Source: Nitrospira sp. (GTDB lineage Bacteria > Nitrospirota > Nitrospiria > Nitrospirales > Nitrospiraceae). From it: a stretch of 64,000 nucleotides of DNA. Below, piece after piece: positions 8,233 to 16,930 of this stretch; the stretch's first letter is position 1, and every line of letters starts with the position of its first letter. The translations under genes and the position numbers were made by a program. The DNA lies in the NCBI GenBank assembly GCA_009594995.1, contig VOPR01000005.1, positions 62,001 to 126,000 on the forward strand. The letters are read 5' to 3'. The notes beneath the pieces were generated by a model that did not search any database, was not told the DNA's origin, and saw only the letters and a list, made by a program, of their open reading frames with translations.

Positions 8233-8970
8233 TTACCGGGAAGGCACGAGAGCAATTCCGCTGACCATCGTGGCCTTCACCACACCTTCACGGCGGTAGC
8301 TGAAAAATAAATCTGGCTGGCAGATCGTGCAGGCATTGACGGTCGCAATCCGCTCCGCATCCAGTCCATCGGCAAGCGCCTGCCGCCGCACAAAGGCGCG
8401 CAGATCGAGGCGCGCTTTCTGAGGATTCACCGGCGACACGACGGAGTGCCATTCGGGGAACACATCACGGAGTCGCGTCAGCACCGGTTCGTCCACTTCA
8501 TAACAACAGGGGCCTGCAGAAGGTCCGATGGCCATTCGCATATCCTTGACCGTGGCCCCGAACCGGCTGACGAGCAACGCTACGGTTTTCGGCACGATGC
8601 CGGCCACCGCGCCCCGCCAGCCCGCATGAATCGCCGCAACCACGCGCCGCACCGGATCGTGCAACAGAACGGGAACACAATCAGCTGTCCGCACCGTGAC
8701 CATCACCCCAGGCTGATCGGTCACCAGCGCATCCCAGCCTCCGTCGAAGACCTGGCCTTGCTCGACAGGGGAATCCAGCACCAGCGCATCCGTCCCGTGA
8801 ACCTGTTTGACAGACAGGATGACGCTCGCGCCTCGTTCGCGATGCGGAGCCCCGGGCAGAGAGGCACGACCCGGTGTCACCGAGACGGACGACAACCGGG
8901 TGCCGAAAAAATGTTCCGCCCCATCCGCGGCCGTCGCAAACGACGGCGCGGTGATCACCTCTGACACCAT
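8233..8970 (-). CDS. pgeF: Polyphenol oxidase / purine nucleoside phosphorylase-like protein (YfiH, PgeF family)
   Basis: Copper/zinc-binding multifunctional family (laccase domain, DUF152). Members have been reported as peptidoglycan editing factors (YfiH, limiting L-Ser misincorporation) and as adenosine/purine phosphorylases. Metal ligands are recognisable in VRTADCVPVLLHDP, AAIHAGWRGAVAGIV and GPSAGPCCYEV. ATG at 8970 gives 245 residues, the family size, and has GGAAG just upstream; further upstream reading would enter ftsZ. Its place directly after ftsZ in a cell wall cluster agrees with the peptidoglycan editing role, though that is inference. Confidence 0.88.
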   Translation of the reverse strand: MVSEVITAPSFATAADGAEHFFGTRLSSVSVTPGRASLPGAPHRERGASVILSVKQVHGTDALVLDSPVEQGQVFDGGWDALVTDQPGVMVTVRTADCVPVLLHDPVRRVVAAIHAGWRGAVAGIVPKTVALLVSRFGATVKDMRMAIGPSAGPCCYEVDEPVLTRLRDVFPEWHSVVSPVNPQKARLDLRAFVRRQALADGLDAERIATVNACTICQPDLFFSYRREGVVKATMVSGIALVPSR

Positions 8971-9010
8971 TCCGCTTCCAAGCCTCGCCGCTACCGATAC
9001 CGCCTCGTGC

Positions 9011-10213
9011 TCAGTCTGCCTGCTTCCGGAGGAAGGTCGGCACATCCCATTCATCATCGCCGACGACTGCAATCCGCTCCACGGCTTCCCGCGTCTCGCC
9101 CATACGCCGGAGGAATGTCGGTCGATCGATGTCCTTGATGGGTCGATCCGATCCGGCGGCATGCACCCCCGTCAACACCTGCTGGGCAGGGCGACCGTTC
9201 GCGGGAGTCCGCACGGCAGGGCGTTCGGTGGTCGTCGGCCTGGCAGCCGGTTGTTCTTCGCGCTCGAATCCCGTCGCAATGACCGTCACGATCAGATCAT
9301 CGCCGATTTCCGGATTGATGACTTGCCCGACGATGATGTTCGCTTCGGCATCCGCCGCATGTTGCACGATCGATGCGGCTTCTTCCACTTCATGCAACGA
9401 CATATTCGGACCGCCCGTGATATTCAACAGCACCCCGCGGGCGCCTTCGACACTGCCTTCTTCCAGCAACGGGCTGCAGATCGCCTTTTGGGCCGCTTCC
9501 TGCGCCCGGTTGGCGCCGCGTCCGATACCCATGCCCATCACCGCGCGTCCCGTGTGGGCCATGATGGTCCGCACATCGGCGAAATCGACATTCACGAGCC
9601 CGGTGGTGGTGATCACATCGGCGATGCCTTGAATGGCTTGGCGCAGTACATCGTCCGCCACCTTGAACGCATCCAACAATGGCGTGGCCTTATCCACGAT
9701 GCCCAGCAACCGTTGGTTGGGGATGATCAACAACGTGTCGACGTGCCGGCCGAGATCACGAATACCTTCTTCGGCATGGCTCATCCGCCGATGCCCTTCG
9801 TACTGGAAAGGTTTGGTCACGACTGCGACGGTCAGAATCCCCAGCTCGCGCGCGATGCTCGCCACGATCGGAGCCGCGCCCGTCCCGGTGCCGCCACCCA
9901 TACCGGCGGTGACGAACACCATATCCGCGCCGACCAGACTCTCGCGAATCTCGTCTTTGCTCTCCAGGGCCGCATCGCGGCCGACTTCGGGCTTAGCGCC
10001 GGCGCCGAGGCCGCGAGTGCGCTCCGGGCCGATCTGAATCTTATACGACGCCTGGGACCGATCGAGCGCCTGCACGTCCGTGTTCGCGGCAACGAAATCG
10101 ACCCGGCACAATCCGCCGGTAATCATCGTGTTGACGGCGTTGCACCCCGCCCCACCGACGCCGATCACTTTGATGCGAACGGGTGACTGCGGCTCCTCTT
10201 GAAATGAAAACAT
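9011..10213 (-). CDS. ftsZ: Cell division protein FtsZ
   Basis: Tubulin-like GTPase that polymerises into the division ring. The GTP-binding signature GGGTGTG is at residues 106-112, the N-terminal [17 protein letters not shown] block is standard, and the T7 synergy loop is [12 protein letters not shown]. The 400 residues include a Pro/Thr/Arg-rich linker after about residue 315. The tail carries two PTFLR motifs, at about 365-369 and at 392-396, where FtsZ normally has one C-terminal FtsA-binding peptide. A very strong ribosome site (AAGGGAGGTG) precedes the ATG, stronger than those of its neighbours. It follows ftsA with a 54-base gap containing a hairpin. Confidence 0.98.
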   Translation of the reverse strand: MFSFQEEPQSPVRIKVIGVGGAGCNAVNTMITGGLCRVDFVAANTDVQALDRSQASYKIQIGPERTRGLGAGAKPEVGRDAALESKDEIRESLVGADMVFVTAGMGGGTGTGAAPIVASIARELGILTVAVVTKPFQYEGHRRMSHAEEGIRDLGRHVDTLLIIPNQRLLGIVDKATPLLDAFKVADDVLRQAIQGIADVITTTGLVNVDFADVRTIMAHTGRAVMGMGIGRGANRAQEAAQKAICSPLLEEGSVEGARGVLLNITGGPNMSLHEVEEAASIVQHAADAEANIIVGQVINPEIGDDLIVTVIATGFEREEQPAARPTTTERPAVRTPANGRPAQQVLTGVHAAGSDRPIKDIDRPTFLRRMGETREAVERIAVVGDDEWDVPTFLRKQAD

Positions 10214-10218
10214 CGTGA

Positions 10219-10228
10219 CACCTCCCTT
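10219..10228 (-). promoter_or_regulatory. Very strong ribosome binding site of ftsZ
   Basis: The minus strand reads AAGGGAGGTG five bases before the ftsZ ATG, almost the full complement of the 16S 3' end. Neighbouring dcw genes rely on overlaps and weak sites. This should raise FtsZ output relative to FtsA and FtsQ from the same message. Confidence 0.75.
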
Positions 10229-10237
10229 GGCGATGGC

Positions 10238-10262
10238 GCGGACGCGGCCTGACGTCGTCCGC
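10238..10262 (-). other. Hairpin in the ftsA-ftsZ gap
   Basis: A 7-base perfect inverted repeat (GCGGACG at 10238-10244, CGTCCGC at 10256-10262) with an 11-base loop fills the short ftsA-ftsZ gap. No T-run follows, so it is not a classical terminator. It could be an RNA processing or stability element. Confidence 0.45.
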
Positions 10263-10267
10263 GAAAG

Positions 10268-11512
10268 TTAGAAAAACTCGAACATCCACGATCGCATGCG
10301 ATCGAACACTTTCCCCAATCCCTTGCCGTGACGGATGCCGGCAGCCTCCAAGTTGTCGGCATGTTGACGCGCATGGAGTAACAGCCCGACGCCGGTCGCA
10401 TGCATCGGGTTGCTGACGATATCCCGTAGCCCGCCGATGCCTGTCGGCATGCCGCGGCGAGCCGGCAAATTCAGCCCGCGCTCCGCGGCATCCGGCATGC
10501 CTTCCAACAACGAGGTGCCGCCCGTGATGACGACCCCCGCGCCTAGCATGCCCTCATACCCGGCCCGCACGATTTCACGTTTGACCAGATCGAACATTTC
10601 CTCGACACGCGGTTCGAGAATTTCCGCAATGTCACGGCGGGTAAACTGCCGCGGTGGACGATCGCCGACCGACGGCACTTCCACCATTTGATGCCCGTGT
10701 ACGAGTTCGGTGCGGGCAATGCCATGCTGCACCTTGATTTTCTCGGCGTCGGTTTGCGAGGTCAGCAACCCGATGGCCAGGTCCTTGGTCAGATTTTGTC
10801 CGCCGATCGGAAGCACCGCCGTGTGTCGGATGCTGCCGTCGAGGAAAATAGCCAGATCGGTAGTCCCGCCGCCCAAATCCACCATCGCGACGCCCAACTC
10901 GCGCTCTTCGGCGCTCAACACGGCTTCGCTGGAGGCCAGCGGCTGGAGGATGATGTCCACCACGTCGAGCCCCGCGCGATTCACACTCTTGATGATGTTC
11001 TGAGCCGAGGTCACCGCGCCGGTGATCACATGCACGTTGACCTCAAGCCGGTTCCCGGACATGCCCAGCGGCTCACGCACGCCCTCTTGATCGTCGACCA
11101 TGAATTCGCGCGGCAACACATGCAGAATGCGCCGCTCGTGGGGAATAACGGCAAGCGTTCTGGCGCTCTCCACCGCGCGGCTGATGTCGTCGCGCGTGAC
11201 TTCCTGTTTCTTGAGCGCCACGACGCCCTTCAGATTCTCCCCGGAAATGTGGCTCCCCGCGATCCCCGTGTAGACCGAATTGATCTGCACCGCCGCCATG
11301 AGCTCCGCTTCCTCGACCGCCTTCTTGATCGATTCCACCGTGCTCTCGATATTGACCACGACCCCCTTGCGAAGCCCGCGCGAGGGACAGGAGCCGACGC
11401 CGATGATGTTCAGCGGGCCCTCCTCCGGCACTTCGGCGACAATGGCGCAAATCTTGGTCGTTCCGATGTCGAGTCCGACCAGGATATGATCCCGCTTAGA
11501 CACTCGGCTCAC
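10268..11512 (-). CDS. ftsA: Cell division protein FtsA
   Basis: Actin-like ATPase that anchors FtsZ to the membrane and recruits late division proteins. The phosphate 1 motif is LVGLDIGTTKICAIVAEV at the N-terminus. The SHS2 (1C) domain spans roughly residues 85-165. The phosphate 2 region is VAMVDLGGGTTDLAIF, and VITGGTSLLEGMPDAAER provides the adenosine motif. The C-terminus FDRMRSWMFEFF is a typical amphipathic membrane-targeting helix. It starts at a GTG overlapping the ftsQ stop (GTGA). Length (414) is normal. Confidence 0.97.
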   Translation of the reverse strand: MSRVSKRDHILVGLDIGTTKICAIVAEVPEEGPLNIIGVGSCPSRGLRKGVVVNIESTVESIKKAVEEAELMAAVQINSVYTGIAGSHISGENLKGVVALKKQEVTRDDISRAVESARTLAVIPHERRILHVLPREFMVDDQEGVREPLGMSGNRLEVNVHVITGAVTSAQNIIKSVNRAGLDVVDIILQPLASSEAVLSAEERELGVAMVDLGGGTTDLAIFLDGSIRHTAVLPIGGQNLTKDLAIGLLTSQTDAEKIKVQHGIARTELVHGHQMVEVPSVGDRPPRQFTRRDIAEILEPRVEEMFDLVKREIVRAGYEGMLGAGVVITGGTSLLEGMPDAAERGLNLPARRGMPTGIGGLRDIVSNPMHATGVGLLLHARQHADNLEAAGIRHGKGLGKVFDRMRSWMFEFF

Positions 11513-12378
11513 CCCCTTCCCCGAACAATGACGCGGTCGGCAAAGCGAAGATCAATTTCATTCGCCCTGGCGCCCTCGCCGTCAAAGGCCACATCACGTA
11601 GTGCGGGCCGCATTTTAAGAAACCGGTACCATTGTTGATCCATCGACGACTCGCTGAACTGAAACGTCACGCCCTGTACCACCACGACTAAATTGTTCAA
11701 ATTCCCCACATTGATATCCGGCCGTCCGCCGGTCGTCTGGCTGACCATACGCGCCAAGGCCGCACCGACCTGAACCGGACGGCGATCATCGGGCTTGCCC
11801 TGCGCCAGGCGTTTTCCATCGACACCCGACAACATCGGAAGCGTCGGGTCATCGCTGGACCCCAAATGCGCCAGCAACACACCCTCCGCATCGGTCAGGA
11901 GATTTTCTGCCACGGTGCGCACCACGACCGCCGGCTCCCGCTCGACGATCTCGATATGGATTTCGTGCAACGGCTTCAGCACCACGGTCGCATCCTTGAT
12001 CCAGGGATGGGTCTTGATCCGGTCCGCCAACCACGTTGGATTGATGGAATAGAGCGCGGTATCGGGCTTCAACGCCAGTCGGCCGATCACTTCCTTCCTG
12101 GTCACATGGTGCAGGCCGCTGACGGACACGGAACGCACCAGAAACCATTCTCGCGTGAGCGGTCCCAGCTCACGCGCCAGGACGAACAGCCCCGAACACC
12201 CGCCGACCAAGACCGTCACGGTGGCAATCACCCGCAGGGAGATCAGCAGTCCCCGTCCCAGGCGTGACCAATAGCCGCCTGTCGCACCACCCCGATGGCG
12301 ATCCAGCCCGGATTCCGAACGGGCATTCGCCCGCGGATTAACTTTGGCCGGTCGTGACTTGCGCCACCGCATCGACAT
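11509..12378 (-). CDS. ftsQ: Cell division protein FtsQ
   Basis: Bitopic division protein linking early and late divisome components through FtsB and FtsL. A basic cytoplasmic tail of about 45 residues is followed by one membrane segment (ISLRVIATVTVLVGGCSGLFVLA) and then the POTRA domain, beginning near RSVSVSGLHHVTRKEVIGRL and continuing PTWLADRIKTHPWIKDATV. The periplasmic FtsQ domain fills the rest of the 289 residues. It lies 2 bases after ddl and overlaps ftsA. Sequence conservation in this family is low; the POTRA pattern and gene order make the call. Confidence 0.93.
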   Translation of the reverse strand: MSMRWRKSRPAKVNPRANARSESGLDRHRGGATGGYWSRLGRGLLISLRVIATVTVLVGGCSGLFVLARELGPLTREWFLVRSVSVSGLHHVTRKEVIGRLALKPDTALYSINPTWLADRIKTHPWIKDATVVLKPLHEIHIEIVEREPAVVVRTVAENLLTDAEGVLLAHLGSSDDPTLPMLSGVDGKRLAQGKPDDRRPVQVGAALARMVSQTTGGRPDINVGNLNNLVVVVQGVTFQFSESSMDQQWYRFLKMRPALRDVAFDGEGARANEIDLRFADRVIVRGRG

Positions 12379-12380
12379 CG

Positions 12381-13370
12381 CTACCTCACGGCTCGAAATG
12401 ATCCGACTCCGGCACGCCGGAGCGCAGACTGAAGAATCCGTTCCGTCAGCGCATCATAGGACAGGCCCGCTTTGCCCGCGGCCATCGGCAGCAGACTCGT
12501 CTCCGTCATCCCCGGCACCGTGTTGATCTCCAACACATAGGGTTTGCCCTTTGGCGTGATCCGGAAATCCACTCGCGCCGCCCCGTTGCAACCCAACGCC
12601 TCATAGGTCCGGATAGCCAATGCCTTGATCTCTCGACTCACCGCGGCAGACAGCGGCGCCGGGCAGAGATACTGCGTCCGGCCCTTTTCATACTTCGCGG
12701 AAAAATCGTAAAACCCGTCCGGAGCCACAATCTCCACCGCAGGCAAGCCGGTCACCGTGCCATCGGCGTTCCCCAACAGGGAAAGGGTAACTTCGTGCCC
12801 CGGGATAAAGGCTTCGACCATCGCTTCCTCGTCGTACCGATGGGCTACCCGTAAGGCCTCTTTCCATTGCGAGGGTTTACGGACGATGGTCACACCGATC
12901 GTGGATCCCTGGCTTGCCGGTTTGACAACAATCGGCAGCTTCAACTTGCAGCTCGTCAGGATGCGGTTCAACGTGGGCGCCGTTCCTCGCCACACCACCG
13001 TGCCGCGCGGCACCGGAATGCCTTGGGCTTCCAGCGCCGTCTTGGTTACCACTTTGTGCATGCCGATGGCGCTGGCGCGGACGCCGGATCCCGTGTAGGG
13101 AATACCGAGGGTCTCCAGAAATCCCTGGATTGCGCCGTCTTCTCCACCGGGACCATGTAACGCCAGGAACGCAATCTCAATGGCCTGCTCCGCCAGAATG
13201 TTGGACAGGTTCGTGCCGACATCGATCGCCACCGCATCGTAGCCACTGCGCACGAGAGACCGGTACACGGCTTCACCCGTCTTCAAAGAGACTTCGCGCT
13301 CCGAAGACTGTCCCCCCATCAGCACTCCGATTTTCGAACGAGTTAGCGGCTTCCGTTCCGTCACGTCCAC
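12381..13370 (-). CDS. ddl: D-alanine--D-alanine ligase
   Basis: ATP-grasp enzyme making the D-Ala-D-Ala dipeptide that MurF adds to the peptidoglycan precursor. The N-terminal domain has VLMGGQSSEREVSLKTG and LHGPGGEDGAIQGFLE. The ATP-grasp core shows PIVVKPASQGSTIGVTIV, and metal ligands lie in VLEINTVPGMTETSLLP. Length 329 is within the usual range. The start is a GTG. The order ddl-ftsQ-ftsA-ftsZ is the standard dcw order. Confidence 0.96.
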   Translation of the reverse strand: MDVTERKPLTRSKIGVLMGGQSSEREVSLKTGEAVYRSLVRSGYDAVAIDVGTNLSNILAEQAIEIAFLALHGPGGEDGAIQGFLETLGIPYTGSGVRASAIGMHKVVTKTALEAQGIPVPRGTVVWRGTAPTLNRILTSCKLKLPIVVKPASQGSTIGVTIVRKPSQWKEALRVAHRYDEEAMVEAFIPGHEVTLSLLGNADGTVTGLPAVEIVAPDGFYDFSAKYEKGRTQYLCPAPLSAAVSREIKALAIRTYEALGCNGAARVDFRITPKGKPYVLEINTVPGMTETSLLPMAAGKAGLSYDALTERILQSALRRAGVGSFRAVR

Positions 13371-13388
13371 TCCCTTCAGCGATCTCCT

Positions 13389-14339
13389 TCAGGCCTGACC
13401 GACGACCTTCAACTCCAATTCCAGAGTGACCCCCGATGCCTTTTTCACACCCGCGCGGACTTTCTTGATCAAGGCCAACACGTCGGCTGCGCGCGCATGG
13501 CCAACGTTCACCATAAAGTTCGCGTGTTTTTCAGACACCTGGGCATCCCCCACGCGGGCACCTTTGAGCCCTGCAACATCCACCAGGCGGCCGGCCGAAT
13601 CTTGCGGGGGATTCTTGAACACGCAACCGGCACTCGGTAACGTCAATGGCTGGGTATTCTTGCGATACTGCAAATAGTCCTTCACGGTTTTTTCAATCTG
13701 GTCGTGCGCCCCGGGCTTTAACTGCAGCCAGACTCCGGCTACGATACCGCGCGGCAGATGTGCCCGCCGGTAGCTGAACGGAATGTCGGCAGCTGGAATG
13801 TCCACCACCCGGCCGCGCGGATCCACCATACGAACGGCCTTGACTGAGTCCTTCATTTCACCCAGGCGTGTCCCCGCGTTCATCACCACACAACCGGCGA
13901 CCGTACCGGGAATCCCGGCGCCCCACTCCAACCCCGCCAACGAGCGGCGAATGGCATACCCGATCAACGTCGGCATGCCCACGCCCCCTTCCGCATAGAG
14001 GACTGACTCCGGTTCCTGGCGGATGGTTTTGAGTTGCCGAAGGCTGAGCACGATACCCCGGATTCCCCCGTCACGTACGAGCAGATTCGTCCCACCCACG
14101 ACGAAAATCGGGACGCGTTCGGCGCGAGCCTGCGCCACCACGCGGCACAAATCGTCCACATCGGCTGGTTCCACCAAGACTTCGGCCGGTCCGCCGATGC
14201 GGAAGGAAGTGTAGGCCTGCAGCGACGCTTCGTAGGTGATCGTTCCACGAACTCCCTCAAGGATGCGCGCCCAGTCTTTCTTGGTCCTCGCCGGTTGCTC
14301 TTTGCGCGCCACACGTGACACCCTTCTCCGCCTCACCAC
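13389..14339 (-). CDS. murB: UDP-N-acetylenolpyruvoylglucosamine reductase
   Basis: FAD- and NADPH-dependent reductase that completes UDP-MurNAc synthesis. FAD-binding blocks are SFRIGGPAEVLVEP and FVVGGTNLLVRDGGIRG, then GAGIPGTVAGCVVMNAG. The C-terminal domain shows SYRRAHLPRGIV and LPSAGCVFKNPPQDSAG. At the proton-donor position of that last block there is Cys where the E. coli enzyme has Ser, a natural variant I believe is known in the shorter MurB type. Start: GTG at 14339, five bases after murC; another GTG at 14309 is possible. Confidence 0.95.
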   Translation of the reverse strand: MVRRRRVSRVARKEQPARTKKDWARILEGVRGTITYEASLQAYTSFRIGGPAEVLVEPADVDDLCRVVAQARAERVPIFVVGGTNLLVRDGGIRGIVLSLRQLKTIRQEPESVLYAEGGVGMPTLIGYAIRRSLAGLEWGAGIPGTVAGCVVMNAGTRLGEMKDSVKAVRMVDPRGRVVDIPAADIPFSYRRAHLPRGIVAGVWLQLKPGAHDQIEKTVKDYLQYRKNTQPLTLPSAGCVFKNPPQDSAGRLVDVAGLKGARVGDAQVSEKHANFMVNVGHARAADVLALIKKVRAGVKKASGVTLELELKVVGQA

Positions 14340-14343
14340 ACCA

Positions 14344-15726
14344 TCAGGCCGGCAAGCGATCGAGAATTGCCAACCCCGTTTTCCAAATATCCCCTGCGCC
14401 GAGGGTGATCACGAGATCCCCTGATTTCAGCGTCGGCAAGACTTGCTCCGCCATGGTCTCTTTGTGCTCCACGAAGGTGGCTGACGGATGACCGGCTGCC
14501 CGCACGGCCTCTACCAGCTTTGCCCCGGACACGCCGGGAATCGGCTGCTCGCCGGCCGCATAGATCTCCGTCATAAACAGCGCATCGGCCTGGTCAAACG
14601 CATGGGAGAATTCCTGCATTAAGTCGCGTGAACGGCTGTAGCGGTGCGGCTGGAACAACACGACCACCCGCCGATCCCATCCTTGCTTGGCCGCTGCGAT
14701 CGTCGCCCGCACTTCGGTCGGGTGATGCCCGTAATCGTCCACCACCATGATGCCGGCCTTCTCTCCGCGCAGATGGAATCGACGTTCCACGCCGCTGAAT
14801 GCTGCAAGGCCCTTCCGGATGAGATCGACCGGGATATCCAGCTCCATGCCGATGGCAATCGCGACCAGCGAATTCGACACGTTGTGAATGCCGGGAATAG
14901 CCAACCGGAAGGGACCCAGGTTGCGCCCGCGGAAGAAGACCCGGAACTCCGACCCCCACTGCCGCAGACTGATGTCGGTGGCGCGGAAATCCGGGACGTG
15001 ATCGGGATGTTCGTTCAGTCCATAGGTCTGGTACCGTTTCACCACGCGCGGCAACAATTGGCGCAGCCGTTCATCGTCGGAGCAGAGCACAGCCAAACCG
15101 TAGAACGGCACCTTGTTTACAAATTCGAGGAAACTGTCGTTGAGCCGCTCCATACTCCCGTAATGGTCCAGGTGTTCGCGATCGATATTCGTGACCGCGG
15201 CAATGGTCGGCGCCAGACGCAGGAATGAGCCGTCGCTTTCGTCAGCCTCCGCGATGAGGAGATCACCCCTCCCCAATCGAGCGTGGCTTCCAAGCGCATT
15301 CACCTTGCCGCCGATGACCATGGTCGGGTCCAATCCGCCCTGCGCGAGCACATTGGCCACCATCGAGGTCGTGGTCGTCTTGCCATGGGCCCCGGCGATC
15401 GCGACGCCGAATTTCAGCCGCATGAGCTCCGCCAACATTTCGGCGCGCGGGATGACGGGAATCTGCCGCGCTTTTGCCGCCACGACTTCGGGATTAGTCG
15501 CGGCTACCGCGGAGGAAATCACCACCACCTGCGCCTCGCCGATATTGGCCTCATGATGGCCGATGGCGATGCGTCCGCCCAGCTCTTCAAGCCGACGCGT
15601 CGTTTCCGACTGGCTCAAATCCGACCCGCTGACCTTATACCCGAGCGTCAACAACACCTCGGCAATTCCGCTCATCCCGGAGCCGCCGATGCCCACCAAA
15701 TGAATATGTTGTGTCTTTCTGAACAT
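14344..15726 (-). CDS. murC: UDP-N-acetylmuramate--L-alanine ligase
   Basis: First Mur ligase: ATP-dependent addition of L-Ala to UDP-MurNAc. The N-terminal domain is HLVGIGGSGMSGIAEVLL, and the P-loop is VAIAGAHGKTTTTSMVANVL. The central metal and nucleotide region includes NIDREHLDHYGSMERL, and the C-terminal domain has GIMVVDDYGHHPTEVRATI, the MurC signature. ATG at 15726 (MFRKTQHIHLVG) gives 460 residues, the usual size. The frame is open further up, but that part is unlike any MurC and overlaps murG. Confidence 0.97.
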   Translation of the reverse strand: MFRKTQHIHLVGIGGSGMSGIAEVLLTLGYKVSGSDLSQSETTRRLEELGGRIAIGHHEANIGEAQVVVISSAVAATNPEVVAAKARQIPVIPRAEMLAELMRLKFGVAIAGAHGKTTTTSMVANVLAQGGLDPTMVIGGKVNALGSHARLGRGDLLIAEADESDGSFLRLAPTIAAVTNIDREHLDHYGSMERLNDSFLEFVNKVPFYGLAVLCSDDERLRQLLPRVVKRYQTYGLNEHPDHVPDFRATDISLRQWGSEFRVFFRGRNLGPFRLAIPGIHNVSNSLVAIAIGMELDIPVDLIRKGLAAFSGVERRFHLRGEKAGIMVVDDYGHHPTEVRATIAAAKQGWDRRVVVLFQPHRYSRSRDLMQEFSHAFDQADALFMTEIYAAGEQPIPGVSGAKLVEAVRAAGHPSATFVEHKETMAEQVLPTLKSGDLVITLGAGDIWKTGLAILDRLPA

Positions 15727-15808
15727 CGCCGTCCGCCTTAGCTCCTGTCCGCGAAATGATCTCTGTCCACCGTTTCTGTTCTGTTGCTGTCTTGCCCGCT
15801 CTCGTTGT

Positions 15809-16930
15809 TCATAGGGCGCGAGCGCTGTCGCTGGCCTCATGGCGCCTCCTTATGACGTCGTAGCATTCACGCACGATGAGTTCCGCCGAATCACTGCGTC
15901 GCATGTTCCAACTCTCCCGACTCATGGTGTTGAGTCGTTGGGGCTCCCCGAAAATTTCCATGATGGTCTGTGCCAACCCGGCGCCGGTCAACTCCGATTG
16001 CGGCAGGAGCACTGCCCCACCGGCCTTGGCCATCACTTCCGCATTCCGCAACTGGTGATTGTAGATCGCCGTCGGAAGGGGGATCAGAATGGCCGGCTTC
16101 CCGCAGACCGTCAGCTCGGCAATCGTCATGGCTCCGGACCGCGCGACGACCAAATCCGCGCCGCGAAGCACCGTGGGCATGTCGTACAAGAACGGCACTA
16201 CCTGTGCGGGAACTCCGGCCTGTTCATACGCGGCGGCGACCCGGGCATGATCCGCCTCACCCGTTTGATGCGTGATCGTCAACCGGTCCTTCATGGGAGC
16301 CAGCAACGGTAACGCCTCGATCACCGCCGAGTTGATAGCTTTCGCGCCCTGACTGCCGCCGAAAATCAACAAGTGTCGCTGCGGGCCCTTCTGGATTCCT
16401 ACCGCGTCAGGAGAGGAAGATTCCAAGAACGCCTGTCGCACCGGTGTCCCGACCACCCTGGTCTTCCGCCGATCAAAACATTGCACCGTAGACTCGAATG
16501 CCAGAAAAATGCGCTGCACCAGCGGCGCGACGACTTTGTTCGCCAGCCCCGGATGCGCATTCGGCTCCAGAATCACACCGGGAATGCGTCGCAGAAACGC
16601 CGCCATCAGCATCCCGGGACTGGTATATCCTCCCACGCCGAACACGAGATCGGTCCCCTGCTGTTTAAGCACCCGGAGCGATTGCCATACGCTCACGGGC
16701 AGGGTGATCAGGGCCTTCAGCATCTCCATCGGACTCTTGCCCATCAACGGATTCGCCGCGATGCACTGCAAGGGAAACCCCTCATGGGCCAGGACCTTCC
16801 GTTCAATGCCGCGCGTCGTCCCGACAAAGAGAATGCGCGTTGAAGGATCACGCCGCAAAAACTCCCGTGCCACCGCAATGGCCGGATACAGGTGCCCGCC
16901 GGTGCCGCCGGCTGCGATCACAATGTTCAT
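15809..16930 (-). CDS. murG: UDP-GlcNAc:lipid I N-acetylglucosaminyltransferase
   Basis: Membrane-associated GT28 glycosyltransferase that makes lipid II. The first G loop is MNIVIAAGGTGGHLYPAIAV. The second domain shows LLIFGGSQGAKAINSAVIEA, then LVVARSGAMTIAELTVCGKP and LIPLPTAIYNHQLRNAEVM, the UDP-GlcNAc site. The ATG at 16930 overlaps the ftsW stop as ATGA. The same frame stays open far upstream across ftsW, but that is an artefact of base composition. Length is 373 residues. Confidence 0.97.
   Translation of the reverse strand: MNIVIAAGGTGGHLYPAIAVAREFLRRDPSTRILFVGTTRGIERKVLAHEGFPLQCIAANPLMGKSPMEMLKALITLPVSVWQSLRVLKQQGTDLVFGVGGYTSPGMLMAAFLRRIPGVILEPNAHPGLANKVVAPLVQRIFLAFESTVQCFDRRKTRVVGTPVRQAFLESSSPDAVGIQKGPQRHLLIFGGSQGAKAINSAVIEALPLLAPMKDRLTITHQTGEADHARVAAAYEQAGVPAQVVPFLYDMPTVLRGADLVVARSGAMTIAELTVCGKPAILIPLPTAIYNHQLRNAEVMAKAGGAVLLPQSELTGAGLAQTIMEIFGEPQRLNTMSRESWNMRRSDSAELIVRECYDVIRRRHEASDSARAL

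Noticed and set aside
8807..10186. 459-codon plus-strand frame opposite pgeF and ftsZ
   Set aside because: It mirrors clearly conserved ftsZ and pgeF coding sequence on the other strand and has no family blocks; long antisense frames are expected at this base composition.
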